From: UBA3064 sp023258775
GTDB lineage: Bacteria; Pseudomonadota; Gammaproteobacteria; Burkholderiales; Burkholderiaceae_E
Assembly: GCA_044355655.1 (NCBI GenBank)
Contig: JBIKXS010000005.1
Span: forward strand, 39,391-103,390
Direction of reading: 5' to 3'
DNA: 64,000 nucleotides
Every line of letters begins with the position of its first letter. Within the stretch, counting starts at the first letter, position 1. Positions 18,689-28,098 of the stretch are shown here, piece by piece. The position numbers and the translations under genes were made by a program. The notes beneath the pieces were generated by a model, which was given only the letters and a program-made list of their open reading frames with translations, was not told the DNA's origin and ran no database searches.

Positions 18689-20821
18689 TTGGATCACACC
18701 GTTAATGCCAATGGGCAGGCTGAAGCAGGCCTTGTGCGAACTATGTGCCCGATGAACTGTCACCCCACGCTTTGTGGCATGAAGCTGCGCATCGACAAGG
18801 ACGAAATCGTCGAAGTGTCGGGTGATCCTCAACACCCCGATAGCCGAGGCTTTCTATGTGTTCGAGGCCGCGCAAGTGTTGAGATAAGACGCAATCCCAA
18901 GCGCTTATTGACACCGTTGTGGCGCGATAGCCAGCGTGATGAATTTCGCGCTTGCAGTTGGGACGAGGCCTTGAAGCGCATGAGCGAGGCGATTGCTGCC
19001 AAGCCTGCCGCGAGCACCGCAATTTGGTCAGGGCATGGATCTGCATCATCAACCTATGGTACCCGGGTGATGGGGCAGTTGATGGCGCGCTTTGCTCGAC
19101 TCCATGGGAGTCAATTTTTTAGTCCCACCATGATTTGCTGGGGCCTGGGTGCTTTTGGCTTAGGCTTAACGGGGCTTCTTGAGCCGCACAGTAAAGAAGA
19201 TCTTGGTGACCACGCCGATATGGTTTTAATGTGGGGCGCAAATTTCAGCAGTCAGCCCAATACTGCGCCTCATGTTTTACGTGCGAAAAAGCGTGGTGCT
19301 TATCTTGTTTGTATCGATGTCCGATACACCGAAGCAGCAGCTCAGGCCGATGAGGTACTGCTGATTCGTCCGGGTAGCGATACCGCGCTCGCACTTTCAA
19401 TGCTTCATGTAATTTGTCATGAAGGTTTAATCGATCAAGATTTTATTGGCAAGCACACGATAGGATTTGATGCACTTTCAAAGCATGTGCAGGCTTACCC
19501 ACCGACCTTGGCAGCACAATACTGCGGCCTGACCGCCGAACAAATCGTGGGTCTTGCAAGGCGCTACGCAAGTACCAAGCCTGCAATGATTGTCTTGGGC
19601 GGCAGCTCGATGCATAAGGGAGCCAACCAATGGCAGGCATCACGTGCGGTGTCATGTCTTGCAGCAATTACAGGGCAGATTGCGAAAGCTGGCTCAGGAT
19701 TGGGACCTCGTCACGGTAGCGGTTCGATCGGTCAGGGACTAGGTAGTCTTGTGCCGCCCGATTTGCGTGATCCGGCCCAGGTCATACCGAATCAGATGTC
19801 GAGTATGTTGGATGCGATGGAAGATGGAAGGATTAAGAACTTAATGCTTTTTGGAACGAATATGCTTTCTTCGTTTCCGCAGCGTGCGCGATTGAGCCGA
19901 GCGCTGCAAGCGCTTGATCTGGTGGTAAGTCATGATCTCTTTATGAACGAAACAGCGGCAAGTCATGCGCAGCTTGTACTGCCATCGACCGCCTGGCTTG
20001 AAGAGCTCGGCTGCAAAATGACCCATACCCATCTTTATCTCAGCGATGCGCTGCTTGCGCCTGAAGGCGAATGTCGGTCCACTTATCAAGTGCTGAACGA
20101 TTTGGCCGGCTTGCTCAATCTTGAGGGCTTCCATCCATGGAAGGATGTCGAAGCCATGTTTGATGCGGTGATTGATCAGCCCTTTACAGGGCATGCGAGC
20201 ATTGCGTCATTGCGAGCTGGTCAAGGGCGTGCAGCACTAAAGGTCTCGCATATTGGGCATGCCGATCTGCATTTTGATACACCGAGCGGCAAACTTGAGT
20301 TGTACTCGGAGCAGGCAGAGCATCTCGGTCTTTCGCCACTGCCCGACATGCCGCTCGACGAAAGCGAGATTGTTATGACCGAGCTTGACCTAAACAGGCA
20401 CCATTTGATTAGTTCTAACCATGATTTAGTACCCATTTCAGAACGAGTGTTTCGTCTTGCTCAAGGCCGAACACTACATCATTTTCATGGTTTTTATAAC
20501 AACGGTACGGCACTTCCGAGTCTTGCAAGCAAAGACGCCGAGCCCTGGGTTTTGATGGCTTCGGCCGATGCGCATGCGCTTGACTTAAAGCAAGATGACC
20601 AAATTGTTTTATATAACAAACTAGGCAGGATGGCAGTGCATGTGCGCCTGCATGAGCGCTTGCCGCAGGGAACGCTTTGGATTCGCGATGGTTGGCCGCA
20701 GTTAAACGCCTTAAGCGATGCTTCGCCGATCCTGCCTGATGCTGCGGTTGACTTGTTTCGGTTTTCAGCAGGTCAATCACGATTTGACCCAAGGGTTTAT
20801 CTGGCACGGGCGATCGGCTAG
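18689..20821 (+). CDS. Molybdopterin-dependent oxidoreductase (DMSO-reductase superfamily)
   Basis: About 710 residues. A [4Fe-4S] motif is present as Cys20-x3-Cys24-x4-Cys29 with Cys57 (GFLCVRG); molybdopterin-binding features include MLWGANFSSQPNTAP-type and PSTAWLEELG segments. The Mo ligand is probably the Cys in MICWGLGAFG, but this is inference. No Tat signal, so cytoplasmic, and no electron-transfer subunit is adjacent. I chose TTG 18689 because AGGGGAGG (18675-18682) sits six bases before it; an upstream TTG at 18629 has no such site. Substrate unknown. Confidence 0.9.
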   Translation: MDHTVNANGQAEAGLVRTMCPMNCHPTLCGMKLRIDKDEIVEVSGDPQHPDSRGFLCVRGRASVEIRRNPKRLLTPLWRDSQRDEFRACSWDEALKRMSEAIAAKPAASTAIWSGHGSASSTYGTRVMGQLMARFARLHGSQFFSPTMICWGLGAFGLGLTGLLEPHSKEDLGDHADMVLMWGANFSSQPNTAPHVLRAKKRGAYLVCIDVRYTEAAAQADEVLLIRPGSDTALALSMLHVICHEGLIDQDFIGKHTIGFDALSKHVQAYPPTLAAQYCGLTAEQIVGLARRYASTKPAMIVLGGSSMHKGANQWQASRAVSCLAAITGQIAKAGSGLGPRHGSGSIGQGLGSLVPPDLRDPAQVIPNQMSSMLDAMEDGRIKNLMLFGTNMLSSFPQRARLSRALQALDLVVSHDLFMNETAASHAQLVLPSTAWLEELGCKMTHTHLYLSDALLAPEGECRSTYQVLNDLAGLLNLEGFHPWKDVEAMFDAVIDQPFTGHASIASLRAGQGRAALKVSHIGHADLHFDTPSGKLELYSEQAEHLGLSPLPDMPLDESEIVMTELDLNRHHLISSNHDLVPISERVFRLAQGRTLHHFHGFYNNGTALPSLASKDAEPWVLMASADAHALDLKQDDQIVLYNKLGRMAVHVRLHERLPQGTLWIRDGWPQLNALSDASPILPDAAVDLFRFSAGQSRFDPRVYLARAIG

Positions 20822-20835
20822 CGCAAACGGAGACG

Positions 20836-22620
20836 ATGATGAAGCTCGCCGATACGCAACAAAATGTAGATCAAGTTTTTGACCTTATCGTGGTCGGTTC
20901 GGGTGCCGGGGGCTTGTCGGCAGCGATTACGGCCAAGCTCCATGGCCTTGAGGTGCTGGTGATCGAGAAAGAAGCCCAATTCGGTGGGACCACAGCGCGT
21001 TCGGGCGGTTGGCTGTGGATTCCGATGAATCCATTGGCTCAGAAGGCGGGCGTGAAGGACTCGATTGAATCGGCAAAAAACTATTTACGGCACGAGACTG
21101 GGCAGTTTTTTGACGAAAAGCGTACCGATGCATTTTTAAGAACAGGTCCTGAAATGATCCAGTTTTTTCTGGAACATACCGTGGTTCGCTTTGACGCTGG
21201 CTATTTATTCCCTGACTACCATCCTGATGTTGAAGGCGGTATGCCTGGCGGACGTCCCATCGTTGCAGCAGCCTTTGATGCTCGCGAGCTCGGTGAACAT
21301 TTACCAAAGCTTGCCCGACCCTTTCGAGCTCTTGGCTTCGCTGGCCTGGCGATAAGCTCGGGCAACGATTTGCTTCATTTTTTTAACTTTAGCCGTTCAC
21401 TTCGTTCTTTTATTTATGTTGTTAAGCGAATGGCAAGTCATGGGCTTGACCTATTGCGTTATGGACGAAGCATGCGCTTGGTCAATGGCAATGCGCTTGC
21501 GGGCAGGCTTGGAAAAAGCTTGTTTGAGCTTGGTATTCCCTTGTGGTTATCGTCGCCCGCCACCGGATTGATTCGCGATGGCAACCGCGTCGTCGGTGTG
21601 AAGCTCTTGCGAGATGGCAAAGCGATCGAATTGCGATCGCGCCGCGGCGTTGTGCTGGCAAGCGGGGGATTCCCGCACGATGAGCAAAGGCGAAGGCGCC
21701 TGTATCGGCATGATCCTCAAGGTCAATCACACTGGCCTCTACCCCCCAAAGGCAATACGGGCGATGGTGCAAGCATGGCTGAATCGATAGGGGCGCGCTT
21801 TTTCGATGCTTTTCCGCAGGCAGCAGCTTGGGCGCCCGTATCCGAAGTACGTTGGCCAGACGGTGAAACCGGCTTGTATCCGCATTTTGTCGACCGCGGC
21901 AAGCCCGGCATTATTGCGGTGAATGAACGGGGCAAGCGATTTGTCAATGAATCAAGCTCTTATCACGATTTCGTCCAGGCCATGGTCGCTGACGCAAAGG
22001 ACCCGAGCGATGTGAAGGCCTGGTTCATCGCTGATCGTCGTGCGATTCGTCGATACGGCCTGGGGATGGTGCGACCCTGGCCGGTGCCGATGGGCTGGTG
22101 GATCAAGTCGGGCTATGTACAAGCCGCTGAAAGCTTGACGGCGCTCGCAGCGAAAGTTGGTATCGAAGGGCAGTCGCTTGTTGAGACCGTTCAATCGTTT
22201 AATCGGCACGCAGCCGATGGCCTTGACCCTGATTTTCACAGGGGTGCCAATGCTTATGGGCGGGCACAAGGTGATGCCAGGCATCCTGGGAAGAATCCTT
22301 CGCTAGCGCCGCTCGACGTAGGGCCTTATTTTGCTTTGCGAATCCGGCCTGGCGAACTTGGCAGTTTTGCGGGTTTGCAATCGGATGATCAAGCCCGGGT
22401 GCTTGACCGTGATGGCAAAGTCATCGAAGGTTTGTATGCGGTCGGCAATGACGCCGCAAGCATCATGGGCGGCAATTACCCCGGTGGCGGCATTACCCTT
22501 GGACCCGCGATGACTTTTGGCTATCTTGCTGCAAGACATGCAGCGGGTGCTCAGCTGTTGATCGAACAAAGCCTCCGATTACAGGCCTTCGCCGAGCATG
22601 AGCTTAAGGATCGCATGTAG
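20836..22620 (+). CDS. FAD-dependent oxidoreductase, 3-ketosteroid dehydrogenase-like
   Basis: 594 residues. FAD site GSGAGGLSAA (residues 21-30) and IEKEAQFGGTTARSGGWLWI; C-terminal NYPGGGITLGPAMTFGYLAA closes the flavin domain. The pattern matches FAD_binding_2 proteins such as 3-ketosteroid-delta-1-dehydrogenase and related flavocytochrome-like reductases. Such enzymes introduce or remove C=C bonds next to a carbonyl. No other steroid genes are near, so the real substrate may be another cyclic ketone. Starts 14 bases after the molybdoenzyme gene. Confidence 0.92.
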   Translation: MMKLADTQQNVDQVFDLIVVGSGAGGLSAAITAKLHGLEVLVIEKEAQFGGTTARSGGWLWIPMNPLAQKAGVKDSIESAKNYLRHETGQFFDEKRTDAFLRTGPEMIQFFLEHTVVRFDAGYLFPDYHPDVEGGMPGGRPIVAAAFDARELGEHLPKLARPFRALGFAGLAISSGNDLLHFFNFSRSLRSFIYVVKRMASHGLDLLRYGRSMRLVNGNALAGRLGKSLFELGIPLWLSSPATGLIRDGNRVVGVKLLRDGKAIELRSRRGVVLASGGFPHDEQRRRRLYRHDPQGQSHWPLPPKGNTGDGASMAESIGARFFDAFPQAAAWAPVSEVRWPDGETGLYPHFVDRGKPGIIAVNERGKRFVNESSSYHDFVQAMVADAKDPSDVKAWFIADRRAIRRYGLGMVRPWPVPMGWWIKSGYVQAAESLTALAAKVGIEGQSLVETVQSFNRHAADGLDPDFHRGANAYGRAQGDARHPGKNPSLAPLDVGPYFALRIRPGELGSFAGLQSDDQARVLDRDGKVIEGLYAVGNDAASIMGGNYPGGGITLGPAMTFGYLAARHAAGAQLLIEQSLRLQAFAEHELKDRM

Positions 22621-22654
22621 TACAAATTTGTAGATCAATAAAGGATGTATCGAT

Positions 22655-23929
22655 ATGTCCATCGAAACGGCTTCTCGCGACCACAAACGCTTAGCCTCGA
22701 GAGCATTTATGCCTTATCCGACCGTGGGGCTTGCGTCGGCAAGTCATGGGCCCTTGGCAGGCTTAAGTTTTGCCGTCAAGGATTTGTTTGATGTTGCGGG
22801 CTATCCAACCAGCGGTGGTCAACCCATGCTGCTTGCCATGTCTGGCATCAAGACCCGCTCCACCCCAGTAGTGACCCAGTTGCTCGATGCAGGAGCACAG
22901 TTTGTGGGTAAGACGATCACCGATGAGCTTGCTTTTTCGATCAACGGACAAAATGCCCATTTCGGGGATCCAATCAATCCTCATGCACCCGATCGCATCA
23001 GTGGCGGTTCGTCCTCGGGTTCGGCTTCGGCAGTCGCGCATGGCCTTTGCGATATCGGGATTGGCAGCGATACCGGTGGTTCGGTCCGAGCACCAGCAAA
23101 TCATTGTGGATTAATCGGTATGCGAACAAGTCACGGACTCGTAAGCCTTGAGCACGCCGTGGCTTTTGCGCCAAGTCTTGATAGCTGTGGCTGGTTTGCA
23201 AGCGACATCGATGTGTTTGTCAAGGCTAGTGAGGTTTTGTTGCAAGCGCCCGTCTGCCAAACACGCTTGCTTGGACCTATCAGTAAGCCACGATGGATGC
23301 TTGGCAGCCCTTGGTGGTCGGCGCTAACTCCTGAGGTTGGTAAGGCGCATCAAGCGGCGATGCAGGGCATCGGCGATGCGATTGGGCAAGTTGGGCAAGC
23401 TTTGTCGTCTTTTGACATCGATTTTCCTGCGTTTGGGGCTACGGGCCTTGATGATCTTGTGCTCGCATTCAGACAGATTCAAGGCTTCGAAGCTTGGCAG
23501 TGCGATGGCGCACTGATTCAAGACTATGCACTTTCGCTTGGGCCTGGTGTGGCCGAGCGATTCGCCTGGGCGAGTCAGGTAAGCGAGGCTGATTACATCA
23601 AAGCGTCGAAATTACGTGAAGCCTTCGCGAATTGGATGCATCTGCAACTGGCAGACGATGGGCTTCTCATCGTTCCGACCATGCCAGATGTCGCGCCGCT
23701 ACGGCAGGCAGACTCTGCATCGCTTGATCAATACCGTGCGGCGGCGATGCGAATGCTTTGCGTTGCCGGTCTTTGTCGCCTGCCGCAAATCAATTTGCCC
23801 TTGTCACAACGCCTTGGTGCACCGCTTGGGCTTTCGCTGATTGGGCCTGCTGCAAGTGATCTCGCGCTCTTGCCGTGGGCTAAGTTTTTGATGCAAGCGG
23901 GTACCAGGCTGGATCACGCCGCTCCATAA
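22655..23929 (+). CDS. Amidase (amidase-signature family)
   Basis: 424 residues, hydrolyses a carboxamide. The Ser-cisSer-Lys triad is visible: Lys42 (AVKDLFDVAG), Ser119 (SGGSSSGSA) and Ser143 (DTGGSVRAP). Fourth gene of the operon with MFS, molybdoenzyme and flavoprotein; a ring-opening or amide-removal step is plausible. The 3' end overlaps the convergent enoyl-CoA hydratase gene by 50 bases. Confidence 0.93.
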   Translation: MSIETASRDHKRLASRAFMPYPTVGLASASHGPLAGLSFAVKDLFDVAGYPTSGGQPMLLAMSGIKTRSTPVVTQLLDAGAQFVGKTITDELAFSINGQNAHFGDPINPHAPDRISGGSSSGSASAVAHGLCDIGIGSDTGGSVRAPANHCGLIGMRTSHGLVSLEHAVAFAPSLDSCGWFASDIDVFVKASEVLLQAPVCQTRLLGPISKPRWMLGSPWWSALTPEVGKAHQAAMQGIGDAIGQVGQALSSFDIDFPAFGATGLDDLVLAFRQIQGFEAWQCDGALIQDYALSLGPGVAERFAWASQVSEADYIKASKLREAFANWMHLQLADDGLLIVPTMPDVAPLRQADSASLDQYRAAAMRMLCVAGLCRLPQINLPLSQRLGAPLGLSLIGPAASDLALLPWAKFLMQAGTRLDHAAP

Positions 23930-24749
23930 ACGACTTGCTACCCTCAATCGCCTCCTGGGTCGACCTGCGCGATGCATGTTCTTCAATGAGCGCATCCAAC
24001 GCGCGCTTATCTAAGATGGCATCGGCAACTGCAAGGCTTCGCGCTTTGCAAGCGGCAACAGCATCGGGCGCATTGCGAAGGATTTGGTCAATGAGGCTTT
24101 CAGCGCGTGTGCTCAGTGCACTTTCATCGCTGACAATTTCGTGAACAAGTCCCATGTTTAGAGCCTGCCTGGCATCAAAATGCTCGCAGGTCTGTAGGTA
24201 CCTCCGCAATTGACGCAATCCGATCGCCTGGCAAAGTTGCGGCAAGATAATTGTGGGTACCAAGCCCCACCGGGCCTCGGTGATGCCAAACCGTGCCCGC
24301 TCGCTGGCAAGCACCACATCGCATGCTGCAATCAGTCCGGTACCGCCCCCAAAACAACCGCCATGGACAAGTGCAATCGTTGTCGGACGCACATGCTGAA
24401 GTCGATCGATGGCGCGAGCGGTATGTCGAGAAGCTGCAAGATTTGCGGCTTCACCTTCGCTGGCAAGTGCTGCGATCCAGGCAAGGTCAGCGCCCGCTTG
24501 AAAGGACTGCCCCTTCGCCGATAAGACAAGTGCTCTGATTGAGAGATCGCGCTCGATTAGGTCCATGGCCTGATGAAGGCCATCAAGCATACGGTCGTTG
24601 TAGGCGTTGTGGACTTCGGGGCGATTCAGGCAAAGGTAGGCTACGCCTCGCCAGTCAATGTGAAAAGCGACAGTGTCGTTTCCAAGGCGGTCTTGGACTT
24701 TCTTTGAGGAATAACGCTCGATGTGCACGCTCGCTTTGCTCAGGCTCAA
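23880..24749 (-). CDS. Enoyl-CoA hydratase/isomerase family protein
   Basis: About 289 residues if the TTG at 24749 is used; the GTG at 24728 is an alternative and neither has a strong ribosome site. Crotonase fold: CLNRPEVHNAYNDRM, oxyanion loop AKGQSFQAGADLAWI, and LVHGGCFGGGTGLIAACD. Known members include methylglutaconyl-CoA hydratases with this style, but the substrate is open. Converges on the amidase gene with a 50-base overlap. Confidence 0.9.
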   Translation of the reverse strand: MSLSKASVHIERYSSKKVQDRLGNDTVAFHIDWRGVAYLCLNRPEVHNAYNDRMLDGLHQAMDLIERDLSIRALVLSAKGQSFQAGADLAWIAALASEGEAANLAASRHTARAIDRLQHVRPTTIALVHGGCFGGGTGLIAACDVVLASERARFGITEARWGLVPTIILPQLCQAIGLRQLRRYLQTCEHFDARQALNMGLVHEIVSDESALSTRAESLIDQILRNAPDAVAACKARSLAVADAILDKRALDALIEEHASRRSTQEAIEGSKSFMERRDPAWYPLASKT

Positions 24750-24769
24750 CGAGCGTGCCTAGCCTAGCC

Positions 24770-25168
24770 TCAAGCTCGCTGGCTCACCAAGAGGCTAGCA
24801 AGATAGTCAACCACCTGCGCAATACGCAATGATTCTTCAGGAGGAATTTGCCGGATGGTTTGGTTGGTTGCAGGGTCTGTGACACGGATGACCGCTTTTC
24901 CAGATGAGGAATCAACCACAAAGTTAATACCTTTACCGAGGCTGTTTGCGAAACTTTGAATCTTTTGGGCGGCAGCTTCCACTTGAGCCCGCGCGACCGC
25001 AGCCGCTTCGTGAACCGAAGGAACCTTTCTTGGGATTACCGAGGTAATAAACTCGGCCTTAATGGATTGGGTGCCAGCCGGCCGCAAAACCGCAGACGGT
25101 GGGTCACCGCGAGTGGCAGCGAGTCTTCCACGATCAGCGGCTGGATTCACTGGAGGCATGCCTGACAT
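24770..25168 (-). CDS. FlaG-family protein
   Basis: 132 residues. The C-terminal half has the FlaG pattern: GINFVVDSSSGKAVIRVTD followed by IRQIPPEESLRIAQVVDYL. FlaG proteins act at the flagellar filament, affecting its length, but here no flagellin, fliD or fliS gene is nearby. GGAG lies about seven bases ahead of the ATG. An isolated or relocated flagellar gene, or a FlaG-like protein with another job. Confidence 0.85.
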   Translation of the reverse strand: MSGMPPVNPAADRGRLAATRGDPPSAVLRPAGTQSIKAEFITSVIPRKVPSVHEAAAVARAQVEAAAQKIQSFANSLGKGINFVVDSSSGKAVIRVTDPATNQTIRQIPPEESLRIAQVVDYLASLLVSQRA

Positions 25169-25194
25169 CGCTTATCTCCGACAAGTTAAAAACG

Positions 25195-26340
25195 CTAGGA
25201 TGATATTACTCCGTTCACATCCTCGTTACCAGCAAATCCATAGGCCGGATAGTCGGTATAACCTTGGCTCCCACCGCCATAAAATGTTGGACGATGATAG
25301 GGCGTAAAGGCTTGACCACGTCGGATTCGATCCGGGAGGTCTGGATTGGCAATGAAATAACGTCCAAAGGCAATCGCATCGGCTAGTCCTGCCTCGACAG
25401 TTTCTGAGGCGCTTTGGGCGGTGAAATTGCCAGCAGTGATTAACACCCGATCCCAGTCCTTGCGAAACATAGCGCAGGCGGATGGGACATCTTGATGGTT
25501 AACTTCACGCTGACCTGCTCCAGAAGCACGCGGCTCGATCAGGTGTAAGTAGGCTAAGCCCAATTGATTGAGTTCTCGGATGATACTTCGATACAGTGGT
25601 TCTGGATTCGGGTCGCCCGAGTCATTGGCAATCCCGAACGGTGAAAGCCGGATGCCGACTTTGGCGGGACTTAAGGCCTGTGCAAGTGCCTCGGCGACCT
25701 CTAGCGGTAACCGGATCCGGTTCGCCAGCGTTCCGCCGTAGTGGTCATCTCGCTGATTACTTCGCTCGTGCATGAACTGCTCAAGCAAATAGCCATTAGC
25801 ACTATGAATTTCAACACCGTCAAAGCCTGCAGCAATTGCGCGCTTTCCCGCTTGTACATAGGCCAGCTTAAGGGCGTCGATGTCTGACAGACCAAGAGCT
25901 CGCGGGACAGCAAAGGCTTCGCGATCGAAGTGTGCAGTCATCGCTGTGCCTTGTGCGGCGATCGCTGAAGGGGCCCAAGGTGGGCCACCATCGGGTTGGT
26001 GCGAATGGTGCGAGATGCGTCCAACATGCCAAAGTTGTAAGAAGATACGGCCGCCTTTTGCGTGTACACCGTCGCAAACAAGCTTCCAGCCTGCGGCTTG
26101 CGCATCGCTGTGAATGCCTGGGGTGGCTGGCATCCCTTGACCCTGGGGCATGATTTGTGAGGCCTCGGCGATGATGAGACCTCCTTCACTTGCGCGTTGG
26201 GTGTAATAAAGTGCGTTTAAGGCATTGGGCGAATTGCCCGGTCGATCTGCGCGCATCCTCGTAAGCGGTGCCATCACGATCCGATGACTGAGCAGAAGTT
26301 TGCCTAATTGAAGCGGTGTAAAAAGTGATTGGGTTTGCAC
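25195..26340 (-). CDS. Old Yellow Enzyme-family alkene reductase (NemA-like)
   Basis: FMN-dependent ene-reductase of 381 residues, reducing activated C=C bonds (N-ethylmaleimide, enones, nitrate esters). Active-site and core motifs: SHRIVMAPLTRMRAD at the N-terminus, EIHSANGYLLEQFMHERSNQRDDHYGG, and the FMN-phosphate part FGRYFIANPDLPDR. GTG 26340 has GTGGAG about eight bases upstream; extension to 26400 has no family resemblance. Confidence 0.93.
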   Translation of the reverse strand: MQTQSLFTPLQLGKLLLSHRIVMAPLTRMRADRPGNSPNALNALYYTQRASEGGLIIAEASQIMPQGQGMPATPGIHSDAQAAGWKLVCDGVHAKGGRIFLQLWHVGRISHHSHQPDGGPPWAPSAIAAQGTAMTAHFDREAFAVPRALGLSDIDALKLAYVQAGKRAIAAGFDGVEIHSANGYLLEQFMHERSNQRDDHYGGTLANRIRLPLEVAEALAQALSPAKVGIRLSPFGIANDSGDPNPEPLYRSIIRELNQLGLAYLHLIEPRASGAGQREVNHQDVPSACAMFRKDWDRVLITAGNFTAQSASETVEAGLADAIAFGRYFIANPDLPDRIRRGQAFTPYHRPTFYGGGSQGYTDYPAYGFAGNEDVNGVISS

Positions 26341-26497
26341 AACGAAAAGCTCCACAACGGTTGTTTCACTGTTGCGACCTCGCCGTGTCAAGATACGCAT
26401 TCAGACTCGGCTTGGTCGTCGTGCAGCATATATGAGCGAGCCCAGCAAACAATGGGTTTGTACCGGATTAAGGTCCGAAAACTGGAAGGGACAAAGG

Positions 26498-28095
26498 ATG
26501 AATTGGACGTCTGGCTATGTCGCAGAGATTGACTATACCTACGGCTATTACCGGGAACTACAACCCGGATTAATCGACTACGCACTCTTGCTTGCGGGTC
26601 AAAAACCGATCAGAACGTTAACGGAAAGTGAGCCACTACATTATTTAGAGCTTGGTTATGGTCAGGGTCTGTCGCTTAACATCCACGCGGCTGCCTCGAC
26701 TGGTCGGTTTTGGGGCACTGATTTCAATCCCTCACAGGCTGCTGGTGCAGCAGAGATGGCACAAAGCTGCGGATCGAATTTAAAGTTACTGGATGCCTCG
26801 TTTGAAGAGCTCGCTTTACGAGATGATATACCCGCCTTCGACGTTATTGCCCTTCATGGCATTTGGTCTTGGATTTCCGACAGTAATCGAAAGCATATCG
26901 TTGAGATCATAAGACGCCACCTAAGGCCTGGCGGCGTTGTTTACATTTCGTATAACTGTACGCCAGGATGGTCAGCAGCAATGCCTCTGAGGCACCTACT
27001 TAGCCTACATGCTGAATTAGCCGAGGGGGATGCAAAAGGCATTGTCGGGAAAATTGACGGCGCGCTAGCCTTCGCAAAACAAGTTGTCGATTCGGGTGCG
27101 CAGTTTTTCAAGGCAAATCCAGCGGTCGCCGAGCGACTCAAAAAGATCGCCGATCAAAACAGAAACTATCTGGCACACGAGTATTTCACGCTGACTGGCA
27201 TCCGATGCCATTTTCCGATCTTGCCGCCTGGCTTGAGCAAGCCAAGCTTGGATTCGCCGCATCTGCGCATCTGTTGGATCATGTAGAGGCGATTCATTTG
27301 CCGGAATCCGGGTCAAAAATGCTTGCCGACCAGTGTCACCCCGTCCTTCGAGAAACGCTTCGCGACTATCTCGTTAATCAGCAGTTTCGACGTGATCTTT
27401 TTGTCCGAGGGCCAAGGCGACTGGCCGGACTTGAACGAATGGATGCTCTGCGTTCAATACCGCTTGTGTTGCTCACAGCACCCAAGGATGTTTCGATGAA
27501 GGTTCAAGGCGCGCTCGGCGAGGCTAGCTTGCAAGAGTCAATTTATCGTCCCTTGCTTGAGATCATGGAGCAGCAATTCGTGGCATCAAACAACGGCGGG
27601 CACAATATCAAGCGCGGCACGAGCATCGCAGATATTGAGCAAGGACTCAAGCAAACCTCAAGCAACATCAATTTTCCGCAGCTTCAGCAGGCAATTACGG
27701 TTTTTTTAGGGCAGGGGCACCTTGCCGTTGCGCAAGCGGAGCACACGCAGCAGGCTGTTCAAGCTCGTTGCGACCGATTGAATATGTGGATCGCAAATCG
27801 ATCTCGGGAACATAGCGATATACAGTTCATGGCCTCACCCGTCACGGGTGGTGGCGTTGTCGTCAGCCGTTTTGAGCAACTATTTTTATTGGCCAAAGTG
27901 CATGACCTTAAGGAACCATCGGATCAAGCCCGGTGGGTTTGGGATTTGCTGCAGCGTCAAGGTCAACGCTTGCTCAAAGACGGCAAAGCAATCGAATCAG
28001 CAGATGAAAACCTGGCTGAACTTGCCCGACAAGCCATGCAATTCGCAGATGATCGTGAAAAGAGGCTTAAATACCTCAAGATCAAGCTCGGCTAA
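26498..28095 (+). pseudogene. SAM-dependent methyltransferase with regulatory domain, split by a -1 frameshift
   Basis: Two overlapping frames make one protein of about 532 residues. The first (26498-27192) has the class-I methyltransferase fold: LELGYGQGLSLNIHAA, GTDFNPSQ, HGIWSWIS, LRPGGVVYISYN. At 27191-27195 the frame must change so that HEYFT is followed by DWHPMPFSDLAAWLEQA, the conserved start of the methyltransferase regulatory domain, running to 28095. One base appears missing. ATG 26498 has GGAAGGG upstream. Either a real pseudogene or an assembly error; no homopolymer is at the site. If intact it would methylate an unknown target. Confidence 0.85.
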
Positions 28096-28098
28096 GCT

